From Desulfoscipio gibsoniae DSM 7213 (lineage in GTDB: Bacteria; Bacillota; Desulfotomaculia; Desulfotomaculales; Desulfallaceae): 64,000 bases of DNA. The position numbers were made by a program, and so were the translations under genes. The notes below the pieces were generated by a model. That model did not search any database, was not told the DNA's origin, and saw only the letters and a list, made by a program, of their open reading frames with translations. Shown piece after piece: positions 27,274-35,612 of this stretch. The stretch covers positions 2,380,001-2,444,000 of the forward strand of contig NC_021184.1 of NCBI RefSeq assembly GCF_000233715.2, read 5' to 3'. How positions within the stretch are numbered: the stretch's first letter is position 1; the number at the start of each line of letters is the position of its first letter.

Positions 27274-27786
27274 CTATAAACCACGCTGTACACAATATAA
27301 GCTATCCAGGAAACACGTTCCGGTACTGGTCTTAAAGATCTTTCTTTTTATAGCTTTGATTTGATCCCTTCCAATATTATCTTCAAAAATATTGACAATA
27401 AAATCTGCTTCAACAAGAATTTGAAAATCTATAGCGTCTATTTTGCTGTATGTGTGATGGTTACCTATCAAATAACTGACTCTGTCAATAAAAGATTTAC
27501 TTAAATTGAATTCCTCTAAAATATTACATGCTACAGATGGTCCTTCTAACTGCTGGTATTTCCCAGAAGATGATGAGTATTTTTTTTCACTTTCTTTAAT
27601 TCCAATATCATGTAAAATAGCAGCTACTTTGAGTAAATTTAGTTCTTCCTGTGAAATACCCTCAAGCTCTCCTATGCTTTTGGCAAACGCATATACCTTC
27701 AGTGCATGGTTTATTCGTTTAACGTCACCATCAAAATATAATATCATTTTTTTTATAACCTCACTATGAATATTCAGAACCAGCAC
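27274..27786 (-). CDS. HD-domain metal-dependent phosphohydrolase
   Basis: A 170-residue HD protein. The metal-binding pattern is visible: NHALKVYAFAKSI, AAILHDIGIKESEKKYSSSSGKYQQLEGP, IGNHHTYSKIDAIDFQILVEADFIVNI. It most resembles small stand-alone HD hydrolases of unknown nucleotide substrate. The GTG at 27786 has AGGAGGAGG almost adjacent; an internal ATG (residue 14) is an alternative. Upstream on the same strand is a fossil of the nadE 3' end. The 3' end of the gene lies just beyond the GOGAT promoter. Confidence 0.82.
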   Translation of the reverse strand: MLVLNIHSEVIKKMILYFDGDVKRINHALKVYAFAKSIGELEGISQEELNLLKVAAILHDIGIKESEKKYSSSSGKYQQLEGPSVACNILEEFNLSKSFIDRVSYLIGNHHTYSKIDAIDFQILVEADFIVNIFEDNIGRDQIKAIKRKIFKTSTGTCFLDSLYCVQRGL

Positions 27787-27824
27787 ACCTCCTCCTTTGA
27801 TTTATCCACTTTTCCCAAATGGTA

Positions 27825-27971
27825 TTATGCAAAACGCCAACCCCGGGCAATAGGCATGCGGCGTTCCGGTCCGAAAGCCCGGGAGGTCACCCGCAAACCA
27901 GGCGAAGCTTGCTGTCGTTTATATTCAGCAGTGTCCACCCGGCGGACTATATCCAGCACCAGATTCCTACC
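27825..27971 (-). pseudogene. Remnant of the C-terminus of glutamine-dependent NAD+ synthetase (nadE)
   Basis: The minus-strand frame ending at 27825 reads LVLDIVRRVDTAEYKRQQASPGLRVTSRAFGPERRMPIARGWR. This is the invariant C-terminal tail of NadE (VRRVDxxEYKRRQAPPGLKVTSRAFGxxRRxPI). Nothing of the synthetase or amidase domains is present upstream, where a minus-strand terminator hairpin (28011-28040) and then the + strand glnA leader follow. The tail keeps an intact frame, suggesting recent truncation. Confidence 0.8.
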
Positions 27972-27999
27972 ATGCCTCATAGCCATATACTTATTACCC

Positions 28000-28040
28000 A
28001 AAATAAAAATGCCCGGCATTCCACGAAAGAAACGCCGGGC
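28000..28040 (-). terminator. Minus-strand intrinsic terminator upstream of the nadE remnant
   Basis: GCCCGGC (28011-28017) pairs with GCCGGGC (28034-28040), and on the minus strand the right arm is followed by a T-rich run (28010-28000). No gene to the right uses the minus strand, so it seems to be a relic of rearrangement or insulation against read-through from the glnA region. Confidence 0.6.
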
Positions 28041-28154
28041 GTCCTTGCCCCCTGCAGGTCCTCAGTAACCTTACGCGTTTATTTATATAAGATTATACAA
28101 CAAAGTGATATAATTTGCGTAATGTTAGTTATAAAAATAATTCAACAAAGGTTA

Positions 28155-28183
28155 TTGCAATTTAAAAACAATTCCTTTATAAT
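28155..28183 (+). promoter_or_regulatory. Promoter of the second glutamine synthetase gene
   Basis: TTGCAA (28155-28160), a 17-base spacer and TATAAT (28178-28183). The expected start near 28190 puts both ANTAR-type modules (28207-28363) inside the transcript. Confidence 0.75.
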
Positions 28184-28206
28184 GACATTATTCAATTAAA
28201 TATTAC

Positions 28207-28282
28207 TTAATACAAAGGTGTATTAATAATTTGGCAATGATGCCCACGAACAGTTTATACAACTTGTTCGTGGGCTTTTATA
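28207..28282 (+). promoter_or_regulatory. glnA2 leader, ANTAR-type module 1
   Basis: A perfect seven-pair stem (28207-28213/28220-28226) closes hexaloop AAAGGT. A GGC/GCC stem (28233-28244) then closes AATGAT. Both loops have A1 and G4. The right arm of the second stem begins an 11-bp terminator (28242-28252 with 28265-28275) followed by a T-rich tail. Confidence 0.85.
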
Positions 28283-28287
28283 TTTTA

Positions 28288-28363
28288 GCCGTGCAATGGT
28301 GTGCGGTAACCCGGCAAAGAGGCCGGCACAAGGTTTGTTAGATCAGACCTTGTGCCGGCTTTT
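28288..28363 (+). promoter_or_regulatory. glnA2 leader, ANTAR-type module 2
   Basis: A six-pair stem with two G-U pairs (28289-28294/28301-28306) closes hexaloop AATGGT. Four bases later a five-pair stem (28311-28326) closes AAAGAG. Both loops have A1 and G4. The right arm of the second stem is the start of a 16-bp terminator (28322-28337 with 28344-28359) plus four T's. The arrangement repeats module 1 directly, so glnA2 lies behind two ANTAR-controllable terminators in series. Confidence 0.88.
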
Positions 28364-28393
28364 AATATGTAACAAGGTAATTATTTAACTAAT

Positions 28394-29734
28394 TTGAAAG
28401 GTGGCTCGGTCATGGATAAAAGAGAAGTTATTGCTGAAGCGAGGGAAAAGGGAGTTAAGTTTATTCGTTTGCAGTTCACTGATCTGCTGGGGGTAATGAA
28501 AAACGTAGCTATTACTATTGATCAACTGGAAAAAGCTTTGGATGGAGAATTAATGTTTGACGGATCATCCATATATGGTTTCACCAGGATAGAAGAATCC
28601 GATATGTACCTGCGTCCTGACCCAAGCACCTTCGTGGTATTTCCCTGGCGACCCAGAGAAGGCGGAGTGGCCCGGTTGATGTGTGATATTTATAATCCCG
28701 ATGGTACTCCATTCGACGGCTGCCCCAGAGTGATCTTAAAGCGCCAATTGGCAAGGGCCGCAGAACTTGGCTATTCTATGCAGGTGGGCCCGGAGCTTGA
28801 GTTTTTCCTGTTCTGTGTGGATGATAATAACGTACCCACTCTAAAGACCCACGACAACGCTGGTTATTTCGATCTCTCCCCAGTAGATCTTGGGGAGCAA
28901 GCCCGTAGGGATGTAGTACTAACCCTGGAGCAAATGGGATTTGAGATTGAAGCCTCTCACCACGAGGTGGCCCCGGGCCAGCATGAAATCGACTTTAAAT
29001 ATTCAGATGCCCTTGACACCGCTGATAAAATCGTTACTTTTAAATTTGTGGTTCGAACTATTGCCCAACGGCACGGCCTGCATGCCACGTTTATGCCAAA
29101 ACCTGTATATGGCATCAATGGCAGCGGCATGCACACCAACCAGTCTTTGTTCAAAGGGAATATCAACGCCTTTTATGACGAAAATAGCCCTTTGCAATTA
29201 AGCAAGGAGGCCTATTACTATATAGGCGGTTTATTAAAACATGCCCGGGCTCTGGCCGCTATAACCAACCCCACGGTGAATTCCTACAAGCGCCTGGTGC
29301 CGGGTTATGAAGCGCCGGTGTACCTTGCCTGGAGCGGCCGCAACCGCAGTCCTCTGATTCGCATCCCCGCCAAGCGTGGACAGAGCACCAGAGTTGAGCT
29401 GCGCAACCCGGACCCATCTTGCAACCCCTACCTGTCACTGGCAGGATGCCTGGCAGCTGGTCTGGATGGAATCGTCAACCAAATAGATCCGCCGCCGGCT
29501 TGTGACCGGAATATCTACCAGATGACAAGTACAGAACTGGATGAACTGGGCATTAAGTCATTGCCCGGCAGCTTACCGGAAGCATATGCTGAATTAAGCC
29601 GAGATGAGGTTATTAGGGATGCACTGGGTGAGCATATTTATGAAAAACTATCTGAAGCAAAGGCCAAAGAATGGGAAAGTTTTTCTTTGCAAGTACACCA
29701 GTGGGAAATAGACCGTTACCTGACTTTGTTTTAA
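28394..29734 (+). CDS. glnA: Glutamine synthetase type I, second copy
   Basis: A 446-residue GSI closely similar along its whole length to the enzyme at 3.7-5.0 kb. It has [59 protein letters not shown] and [31 protein letters not shown]. The GTG-preceded frame can start at 28394 (ATG) or at ATG 28412, where GGTGGCTCGGTC precedes; the latter gives [17 protein letters not shown], aligning with other GlnA N-termini, so it is the likelier start. It makes glutamine. Expression is gated by two consecutive ANTAR-type modules and it has its own terminator. Confidence 0.96.
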   Translation: MKGGSVMDKREVIAEAREKGVKFIRLQFTDLLGVMKNVAITIDQLEKALDGELMFDGSSIYGFTRIEESDMYLRPDPSTFVVFPWRPREGGVARLMCDIYNPDGTPFDGCPRVILKRQLARAAELGYSMQVGPELEFFLFCVDDNNVPTLKTHDNAGYFDLSPVDLGEQARRDVVLTLEQMGFEIEASHHEVAPGQHEIDFKYSDALDTADKIVTFKFVVRTIAQRHGLHATFMPKPVYGINGSGMHTNQSLFKGNINAFYDENSPLQLSKEAYYYIGGLLKHARALAAITNPTVNSYKRLVPGYEAPVYLAWSGRNRSPLIRIPAKRGQSTRVELRNPDPSCNPYLSLAGCLAAGLDGIVNQIDPPPACDRNIYQMTSTELDELGIKSLPGSLPEAYAELSRDEVIRDALGEHIYEKLSEAKAKEWESFSLQVHQWEIDRYLTLF

Positions 29735-29760
29735 ATGGGTACCAACGAAACGTGGACAAT

Positions 29761-29805
29761 AAGTCCCGACACTGGGTGTTCAGCCCGGGTATCGGGACTT
29801 TTTTA
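29761..29805 (+). terminator. Terminator of the second glnA gene
   Basis: AAGTCCCGA (29761-29769) pairs with TCGGGACTT (29792-29800), followed by T's to 29805. It lies between the convergent glnA and the binding-protein gene. Confidence 0.85.
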
Positions 29806-30771
29806 TTAAGAAAACACTTCCGGGTGTATTATCTTGGCCATTTGTTCTAGCCCTTCAATCAGCCGCGGTCCGGGCAGAGTGACCAGGTCATCTTCAATAG
29901 AATAAACCTGATCTTCACGCACGGCATTTAACCCGGCAAAACCGGGACGGCTTTTGATATCCTCCGGCTTGTGAGCGTGGGAATTGATAATGTATATTTC
30001 CGGGTTTCTGGCCAACAGCATTTCCCGGTTAAATTCGGTAAACTCCTCAGTCGTATCCCCGGCAATATTAGAACCCCCGGCAATGCTAATCAAATCATCT
30101 ATAAACGAACCCGGGCCGGCAGTCATCAGCGGGTCATCCCAAACTTCAAAAAAGATGGTCGGCTTTGTTTCTGTCCGGTCTATCCTTTCCTTGACATTGG
30201 CCACTCGCTGCTGGATATCCTCAACAACTTCCGATGATTTGGCTATGGCTCCGGTCACTTGGCCGGCCAGATGGATATTTTCTATTACCTGGTCAATATT
30301 CCTGGCATCAAGAACTACTACATTAATCCCCAGTTGATCAAACTGCTTGATAAAGTCTTCCTGAATACCTGCCGCGGTAAATATTAAGTCAGGCTCACTA
30401 CCGACAATTAGTTCCAGATTTGGTGTTTGAAAACTACCCACCTTTGGTTTCTGCAGCGCTTCGGCGGGGTAATCGCAGTAGTCCGTAACTCCGACAATAC
30501 TATCTGCCACGCCAATGGCAAATAAAATTTCTGTAATTGCCGGGGACAATGATATGATTTTGCCGGGCTCTGATTCAATTACAACTTCCCTGTTCAGGCT
30601 GTCCACAATGGTTAGGGGAAAAGCATCTTGTTGGGATGCCACGTGATTCTGCAAAGCTGATTCATCCCCGGATTGATCCTGGCCGCTGCCTCCGCACCCG
30701 GCGGCAAACAATAACAGCATGGCTACGAACAAAAGTAATATAATCTTATTACTCATACCAATAAATTTCAC
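29806..30771 (-). CDS. btuF: BtuF-like cobalamin/siderophore-type substrate-binding lipoprotein
   Basis: A 321-residue periplasmic-binding-type protein with a lipoprotein signal: a hydrophobic stretch then FAAGC, so it is anchored on the outer membrane face through Cys26. The mature part fits the BtuF/FhuD helical-backbone family: SLSPAITEILFAIGVADSIVGVTDYCDYP, VGSFQTPNLELIVGSEPDLIF. The GTG start has AAGGGAG upstream. It forms an ABC importer with the permease and ATPase encoded upstream on the same strand. Cobalamin or a corrinoid is the likely cargo because cobalt and corrin genes are near, but iron-siderophore cannot be excluded. Confidence 0.88.
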   Translation of the reverse strand: MKFIGMSNKIILLLFVAMLLLFAAGCGGSGQDQSGDESALQNHVASQQDAFPLTIVDSLNREVVIESEPGKIISLSPAITEILFAIGVADSIVGVTDYCDYPAEALQKPKVGSFQTPNLELIVGSEPDLIFTAAGIQEDFIKQFDQLGINVVVLDARNIDQVIENIHLAGQVTGAIAKSSEVVEDIQQRVANVKERIDRTETKPTIFFEVWDDPLMTAGPGSFIDDLISIAGGSNIAGDTTEEFTEFNREMLLARNPEIYIINSHAHKPEDIKSRPGFAGLNAVREDQVYSIEDDLVTLPGPRLIEGLEQMAKIIHPEVFS

Positions 30772-31051
30772 TTATATCGCTCCCTTGGATAAGAAAATAA
30801 ACTAACCTGTGCTTTTTCCTCTTTAGATGTACCCACCTGACAAGATATGGCTTGATAAGAATTTACATATACCAGGCATTTCCGTAATTTCCGCTACTCC
30901 ATTTGTTACCAGTGACCCGGGTATTTTCGGCATACTGGACAACCTATCTTTTAATACCGCATTTAATAGAATTCCGGCAGTTTGGATGGCCTGTTTTTGC
31001 GGCAGTAGTCCCCAGGTCAGTTCGTCCTACAGGTGAATAAGCGCAGCGGTA
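30772..31051 (-). other. Gap between ABC ATPase and binding protein with an unassigned open frame
   Basis: The minus strand is open for about 65 codons without a start (from about 31025 to 30827), reading DELTWGLLPQKQAIQTAGILLNAVL and onward to a stop. It looks like protein-coding sequence, perhaps the tail of a lost gene, but no family was recognised. Confidence 0.35.
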
Positions 31052-31111
31052 AGTTTAAGCCTGACCCCTTAATAAGGCTGTTAGTTTAGGATAGTTTAAG
31101 TCTGACCCCTT
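31052..31111. repeat. Two direct copies of a GTTTAAGxCTGACCCC element
   Basis: AGTTTAAGCCTGACCCCTT (31052-31070) and AGTTTAAGTCTGACCCCTT (31093-31111) differ at one base. On the minus strand the ATPase frame runs through both copies and stops inside the first. Elements of this look are dispersed in several anaerobe genomes; a transposase-linked origin is inferred, not shown. Confidence 0.7.
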
Positions 31112-32311
31112 GCGCGCCATTTCCTTATAAATTTCCGAGGCCTGGCCGCCGGTATAATCCCGCTGGCTGATATCCTCCGCGCCCACCAGAATAACTGTTT
31201 TCCCTTGTTGCATAGCGTCCCTGGCCTGCTGCAGGTTGCCCAGGTTGCCTGTGCCAAAGGGAATGGGCAGCAGCACCACCACGTCCGCCTGGTCGATTAA
31301 AGCCTGGTTTTTCTGGTAAGTGGCAGGCTTGATACTGCTGAAGGGCGCCTCTTCCACCAAGGGCAGCCCCAGCGACTTGGCCTTGCTCCAGTCGCTGTCG
31401 CCTATATTCAACACGCCACAGCTTACTATGTAACCATATTGAACCAATTTATCCATAATGTGGGCACCGGTCCCTCCGCCACAAATAATATGCACCCGGC
31501 AGTTGGCGTTATTTTTACTCTCTGGGGCACTTCTGGAAACTGGTATAATATTGAACCGCCCGGTCAAGCTGTTCGGGGCTACAATGACTTCAATGCCATA
31601 TACCTGCCTGATATTTTGCGGAGTCAGTACCTCTTGAGGGCTGCCGGAAACAAAAATACCGGCCTGGTGCAGCATTATAACATTTTCGCTGAACTGGGCC
31701 GCCAGGTTAAGGTCGTGGAGCACAGCTATTACCGTAAGCTTGCCTGCCCGGGTAAGGCCTTGCAATAACTCTAATAACCCCAATTGATGCTGTAAATCCA
31801 AAAAGGCGGTGGGTTCATCCAGCAGCAGCACCCGGGGATCCTGGGCCAGCGCCCGGGCCACAATTACTCGCTGGCGCTCACCTCCGCTAATATCGGTGAT
31901 CAGCCGGTCCTTGACAGGCCAGGTTCCAGTAACCTGCATAGCCCACCGGGCAATGGCCATGTCTCGCTCGCCCTCGCCCTGAAACCGCCTGAGGTGAGGC
32001 ATGCGGCCCATTAAAACCGTTTCCATAACGGTAAATGGGAACTGGGCGGCCGTTTCCTGAGGCACCACCGCTATCTTTTTGGCTAACTCGGCGGGTTTCA
32101 TCTTATCTACGTTTTGTTGATCAATTAACACAACCCCAGCACGGGGTGTTAAAGCAGTGGATATGTTTTTCAGCAATGTGGATTTTCCCGAACCATTGGG
32201 CCCGATAATGGCGACAAAGCCGCCGCACTCAACTGCAAAGGAGATATCCTTTAAAACTTCCCGTCCCTTATATTTGAAGCCCAGCTTTTCAACTTCCAAC
32301 TGTGGATGCAT
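31055..32311 (-). CDS. btuD: ABC transporter ATP-binding protein (BtuD/FecE type) with extra C-terminal domain
   Basis: A 418-residue protein. Residues 1-255 are a FecE/BtuD-type ATPase: Walker A GPNGSGKSTLL, signature DISGGERQRVIVARALA, Walker B VLLLDEPTAFLDL and the H-loop VLHDLN. Residues 275-400 form an added domain (CRVHIICGGGTGAHIMDKLVQYGY, ADVVVLLPIPFGTGNLGNLQQARDAM) with a glycine-rich nucleotide-like motif, seen in some clostridial homologues; its role is unknown. The last 19 or so residues (RKGSDLNYPKLTALLRGQA) are encoded by a dispersed repeat, so the natural C-terminus was probably replaced. GGAGAG precedes the ATG. Confidence 0.88.
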   Translation of the reverse strand: MHPQLEVEKLGFKYKGREVLKDISFAVECGGFVAIIGPNGSGKSTLLKNISTALTPRAGVVLIDQQNVDKMKPAELAKKIAVVPQETAAQFPFTVMETVLMGRMPHLRRFQGEGERDMAIARWAMQVTGTWPVKDRLITDISGGERQRVIVARALAQDPRVLLLDEPTAFLDLQHQLGLLELLQGLTRAGKLTVIAVLHDLNLAAQFSENVIMLHQAGIFVSGSPQEVLTPQNIRQVYGIEVIVAPNSLTGRFNIIPVSRSAPESKNNANCRVHIICGGGTGAHIMDKLVQYGYIVSCGVLNIGDSDWSKAKSLGLPLVEEAPFSSIKPATYQKNQALIDQADVVVLLPIPFGTGNLGNLQQARDAMQQGKTVILVGAEDISQRDYTGGQASEIYKEMARKGSDLNYPKLTALLRGQA

Positions 32312-32529
32312 AAAAATCTCTCCAAATAACTAAAGTCGCTGTTTAAACACTTGTTTCAGCAGATGACCTGGCTTTTTACTATAAAATGAAATAAAAAGAT
32401 TGTTTATCGCTGCTGCAGCCACAATTTGGCATAGCTTTGCATCACGTTCCCGGTGCCATCAAGCAAAACCCCGTATAGGTAGTAAATTAGTTAACACATA
32501 CTGCTAATGGCAATAACGAATGCAGCATA
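32312..32529. other. Short gap between permease and ATPase genes
   Basis: About 220 bases with no gene or recognised RNA. The separation is large for a BtuCD pair, so the ATPase may have its own promoter. Confidence 0.35.
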
Positions 32530-33573
32530 TCAAACACCGGATTTTTTGCTCCTCAATAGATAAATGAAAAACGGGCCCCCGATGAAAGCTGTAATAATAC
32601 CCACCGGTATTTCAATAGGTGCCAGGGCAATACGTGCCAGGGTGTCAGCCGCCACCATCAAAGACGCCCCGGCTAAAACCGATGCCGGCAATAAAATACG
32701 GTGGTCCGGCCCCACCACCAGCCTGACCATATGGGGGACAACCAGCCCGACAAAACCAATAGTGCCGCTGACAGCGACAGCGGCCGCCACCGCCAAGGCA
32801 GCCAGCGCCAGAAGTAGTTTTTTTAGCCTCTCGGTATTAATGCCCAGGTGCTGTGCTGTATCTTCGCCAAACAGCATGGCATTCAAATCTCGGGCAAATA
32901 TAAAAAGGCCCGCTATACATAACAAAACCACCGGGAGGGCCACTGCTACATGGGACCACCCTTTGCCGGAAAAGCTACCCAGCATCCAAAATACAATTTG
33001 CTGCATCTCAGTGGCATTTAAAATCATAACAAAGGACATCATGGCGCTGTTAAAGGCGCTTATAGCTACACCAGACAGCAGCAATGTATAAACCGGCACC
33101 CTTCCGCCAACCCGGGCAATGTTGTATACCAGCCAAGTGGATAGCAGCGCACCAATAAAGGCCGCAACGGGCAGAGTCCAGTAACCCGTTATACCGCCGG
33201 CACCCAGAACGATGGCAACAGCAGCACCCAGCGCGGCACCCGATGAAACGCCTATGATGTAAGGGTCGGCCATAGGGTTTTTAAATAGTCCCTGCAGGGT
33301 GGTACCCACCGCCGCCAGCGCTGCGCCCACCAGGGCGGCCAGTATCACCCGGGGCATTCTTATTTCATTTATAATCATCACATGGTTAGGCGGGCAGTTA
33401 CTCGTGTCCACCAGCGCGTCCAATCCCGGGGGCATCGCAATAAACAGCCTTAGCGATTCCGCCAGAGAAATACCGGCAGGGCCCAGTGTTACGCTCAGCA
33501 GCATAATAAACAACATTAACACCGCGCCGGACATTATAATTAAAGGCCAATAAGTTTTCGATGGGTAGGCCAT
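32530..33573 (-). CDS. btuC: BtuC/FecCD-type ABC transporter permease
   Basis: About 347 residues with ten or so hydrophobic membrane spans. FecCD family signatures are clear: NEIRMPRVILAALVGAALAAVGTTLQGLFKNPMADPYIIGVSSGAALGA and GTIGFVGLVVPHMVRLVVGPDHRILLPASVLAGA, the latter the region that docks on the ATPase. ATG 33573 is chosen because GGAG lies seven bases upstream. It makes the membrane channel of the importer with the ATPase and binding lipoprotein downstream. Confidence 0.92.
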   Translation of the reverse strand: MAYPSKTYWPLIIMSGAVLMLFIMLLSVTLGPAGISLAESLRLFIAMPPGLDALVDTSNCPPNHVMIINEIRMPRVILAALVGAALAAVGTTLQGLFKNPMADPYIIGVSSGAALGAAVAIVLGAGGITGYWTLPVAAFIGALLSTWLVYNIARVGGRVPVYTLLLSGVAISAFNSAMMSFVMILNATEMQQIVFWMLGSFSGKGWSHVAVALPVVLLCIAGLFIFARDLNAMLFGEDTAQHLGINTERLKKLLLALAALAVAAAVAVSGTIGFVGLVVPHMVRLVVGPDHRILLPASVLAGASLMVAADTLARIALAPIEIPVGIITAFIGGPFFIYLLRSKKSGV

Positions 33574-33994
33574 CAGCAATCTCCTGGATAAAATATTTTC
33601 GCGATTTTGACATGCTACTTATTGCTTAGCAGTGCTTATCACAGTAGTTCGACAGCATATATTTTAACACCTGCATTTTACATCTGTCTTGCTTTTGATG
33701 GGGTACACACTTTTACCTTGTCCTATTAAAATATCTTACATTGTTCATTTTGGTGGTTTTGGCATACAGTGCTTGTCTCATGTTAAATCAAAGTTATCCA
33801 ATTTAATTGGTGAACGGCAGGTTAAGTGATAGTCGTTAAAACATGTCCCATGTTGGGATTCTTCAAGTGGTCGAATTGAGTGTACCACAAGTGTCCTCCC
33901 CTTCAGGGGTAGACATTGTGGTACACCCACCGGACCGTTTTGAATGGAATTTTTATCAAACGTCATCAATCTTAGTGTTCAATAATCTTAGCTT
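33574..33994. other. Intergenic space with a large hairpin
   Basis: No gene was seen in these 420 bases. At 33880-33926 a hairpin of about 15 bp with one bulge (GTGTACCACA pairing with TGTGGTACAC at the ends) encloses an inner CCCCTTCAGGGG stem. It lacks a T-tract, so it may be a palindromic repeat rather than a terminator. No cobalamin-riboswitch hallmark precedes the permease. Confidence 0.5.
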
Positions 33995-35146
33995 TCAGTT
34001 TTTCAACCTTTCAACACCCGGTACCTTCGACATACCATCGATTTCCGCGGCCAGGTCCAGGATCCGGGCAAGTGTTTTTTCGCGTCTGGCATTGATGGCC
34101 TCAAAATCCATGTACGGTGCATAATATTTTTCCATATCGTCATGGGTGGCCTTGGCCTGGCAAAGGAATGATATGGCCTGCTCCATGCATTCCCGGTACA
34201 TTTTACGGGCCGTTGTCTTTTCCATTAAATACTTTTCGTTAAGAATGGGGTTTACACACTCCATTGTATCAATTACTACATCACCGGCTTGGGGACGGAA
34301 ATCATGCGGCTCCACCGAGTTAACGATAGCCACGTCCAGGGCGGGTATTACCAGGTGATCAATTAACTTGGGTTCCAGGGCACAATGGTAAGCCTCTACA
34401 TTAAACCCCCGCATCATAGCAGCATCCATCAGCCTGCTCACCAGAATGTTTTTACCGGTTCCGTCATCCCCTTCAATAATGTATCGCTTGCCAATATGAT
34501 CCACAATAGTGGCTAGGTGGCTCACCGGGCCGTCGGGCGTGATGGCGGTGGCAAATAATCGTCTGGCTTTGGGATTATCGGTTTGCCGCTCCTGCCCCTC
34601 AAAGATTTCGTGTACCAGGTTCAGTGACATACGGTCGAAACTGCCCACATTAATAGCGCCTGTTTCTGTATAATACAGCTTAACCTCATTGAGAAATATT
34701 TTGGCAGCTGCCAAATAAGCATATGCTCGCTTAAAAAGTCGGCCAACCTCCTTGTTGCAAGCTAGTATCTCCTGCTTATTGGCGCGGATGCCCTGCTCGT
34801 TCCAGTGGTCACCTAAATGGATAATACTGTCAACTGCTCCGGGGTGCTTGGGATCCACTATATGGGGAGCCGTGCCATCCAGCATCGCCACACCTATAGC
34901 CGGGATAACAATTCCATCCAGTGAACCGTTATCCGAGGAACAGCAGTGGAACTCTACATCATACCCGCGTTCCAGCATCTCTTCGGCAATCTTGCGCATA
35001 AAAGTTGATTTACCCACACCAGGGCCGCCTTTAATGACGAATATCCGGGTAGCGCTTTGTTGGTCAATAATATAATCATAAAAAGAGTAAAAGCCCTGGC
35101 TGGTGTTTCCACCGGGAAAAACTTTCTTCATTCTTCCCTTGGACAA
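33995..35146 (-). CDS. PRK06851-family ATPase with two P-loop halves
   Basis: About 383 residues from TTG 35146, chosen because GGGGG lies eight bases before it and the product then begins MSKGRMKKVFPGGNTSQGF; a longer frame reaches 35218 without a good site. The protein is an internal duplication. The first half has FVIKGGPGVGKSTFMRKIAEE and ends in a CSSDNGSLDGIVIPAIGVAMLDGT switch. The second half has YIIEGDDGTGKNILVSRLMDA and CALEPKLIDHLVIPALDVAIVNSV. The family is annotated only as ATPases. The last codons (PGVERLKN) overlap a copy of the dispersed GGTGCC/GTTGAAAGG repeat. Confidence 0.82.
   Translation of the reverse strand: MSKGRMKKVFPGGNTSQGFYSFYDYIIDQQSATRIFVIKGGPGVGKSTFMRKIAEEMLERGYDVEFHCCSSDNGSLDGIVIPAIGVAMLDGTAPHIVDPKHPGAVDSIIHLGDHWNEQGIRANKQEILACNKEVGRLFKRAYAYLAAAKIFLNEVKLYYTETGAINVGSFDRMSLNLVHEIFEGQERQTDNPKARRLFATAITPDGPVSHLATIVDHIGKRYIIEGDDGTGKNILVSRLMDAAMMRGFNVEAYHCALEPKLIDHLVIPALDVAIVNSVEPHDFRPQAGDVVIDTMECVNPILNEKYLMEKTTARKMYRECMEQAISFLCQAKATHDDMEKYYAPYMDFEAINARREKTLARILDLAAEIDGMSKVPGVERLKN
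33999..34024. repeat. Partial copy of the GOGAT-operon palindromic repeat
   Basis: TTTCAACCTTTCAACACCCGG and the following bases match one arm of the palindrome at 22300-22359 with two substitutions. It forms the 3' end of the PRK06851 reading frame. Confidence 0.6.
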
Positions 35147-35612
35147 ATGAGGTTCCCCCTTTATTACATATACCTGCCGCAGCTGTGGCGAGGGGTTAAT
35201 ACCCGTATTTAACATCAATTACCGGAGATAGGCAGCCCTGGTGGCTGCATGTGCCGGCACTACAGGTTTTAAGCCTCCACCGACTCAGTAATGCTTAATA
35301 CGGCAGGCACCCTTTATTTGTGGCTGGGTATTAACTCCACAATATAAAGCACCATGATATAGGTTTTTTTAGGTAAACCTTCTCATGGCGCCATTGCCAG
35401 AGTGTTTTCATAACCACAGGGTTAGTTTATTATATGCGGGTATATGTAAAAATGATTTGCCGAAGGGACACCCGGGCGTGCCATATATTGGACACCAATA
35501 GCCGGAAAGGTGTTTAAAAGCCAGGCAATCAATGACACATATTCATTAATATACTATAACAAGTACCTACATAGTATTATTTAACGTACCCAATGGATTA
35601 TCTTGTTAACTA
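35147..35612. other. Intergenic space
   Basis: About 465 bases between the ATPase start and a small hypothetical gene. GC-rich patches occur at 35221-35330 (GGCAGCC, GTGCCGGCAC), but no gene, terminator or known riboswitch could be supported. Confidence 0.35.

Noticed and set aside
33580-33994. Cobalamin riboswitch in front of the BtuC permease
   Set aside because: The conserved B12-box (AGGAGACC-type block) is absent on both strands in this space.
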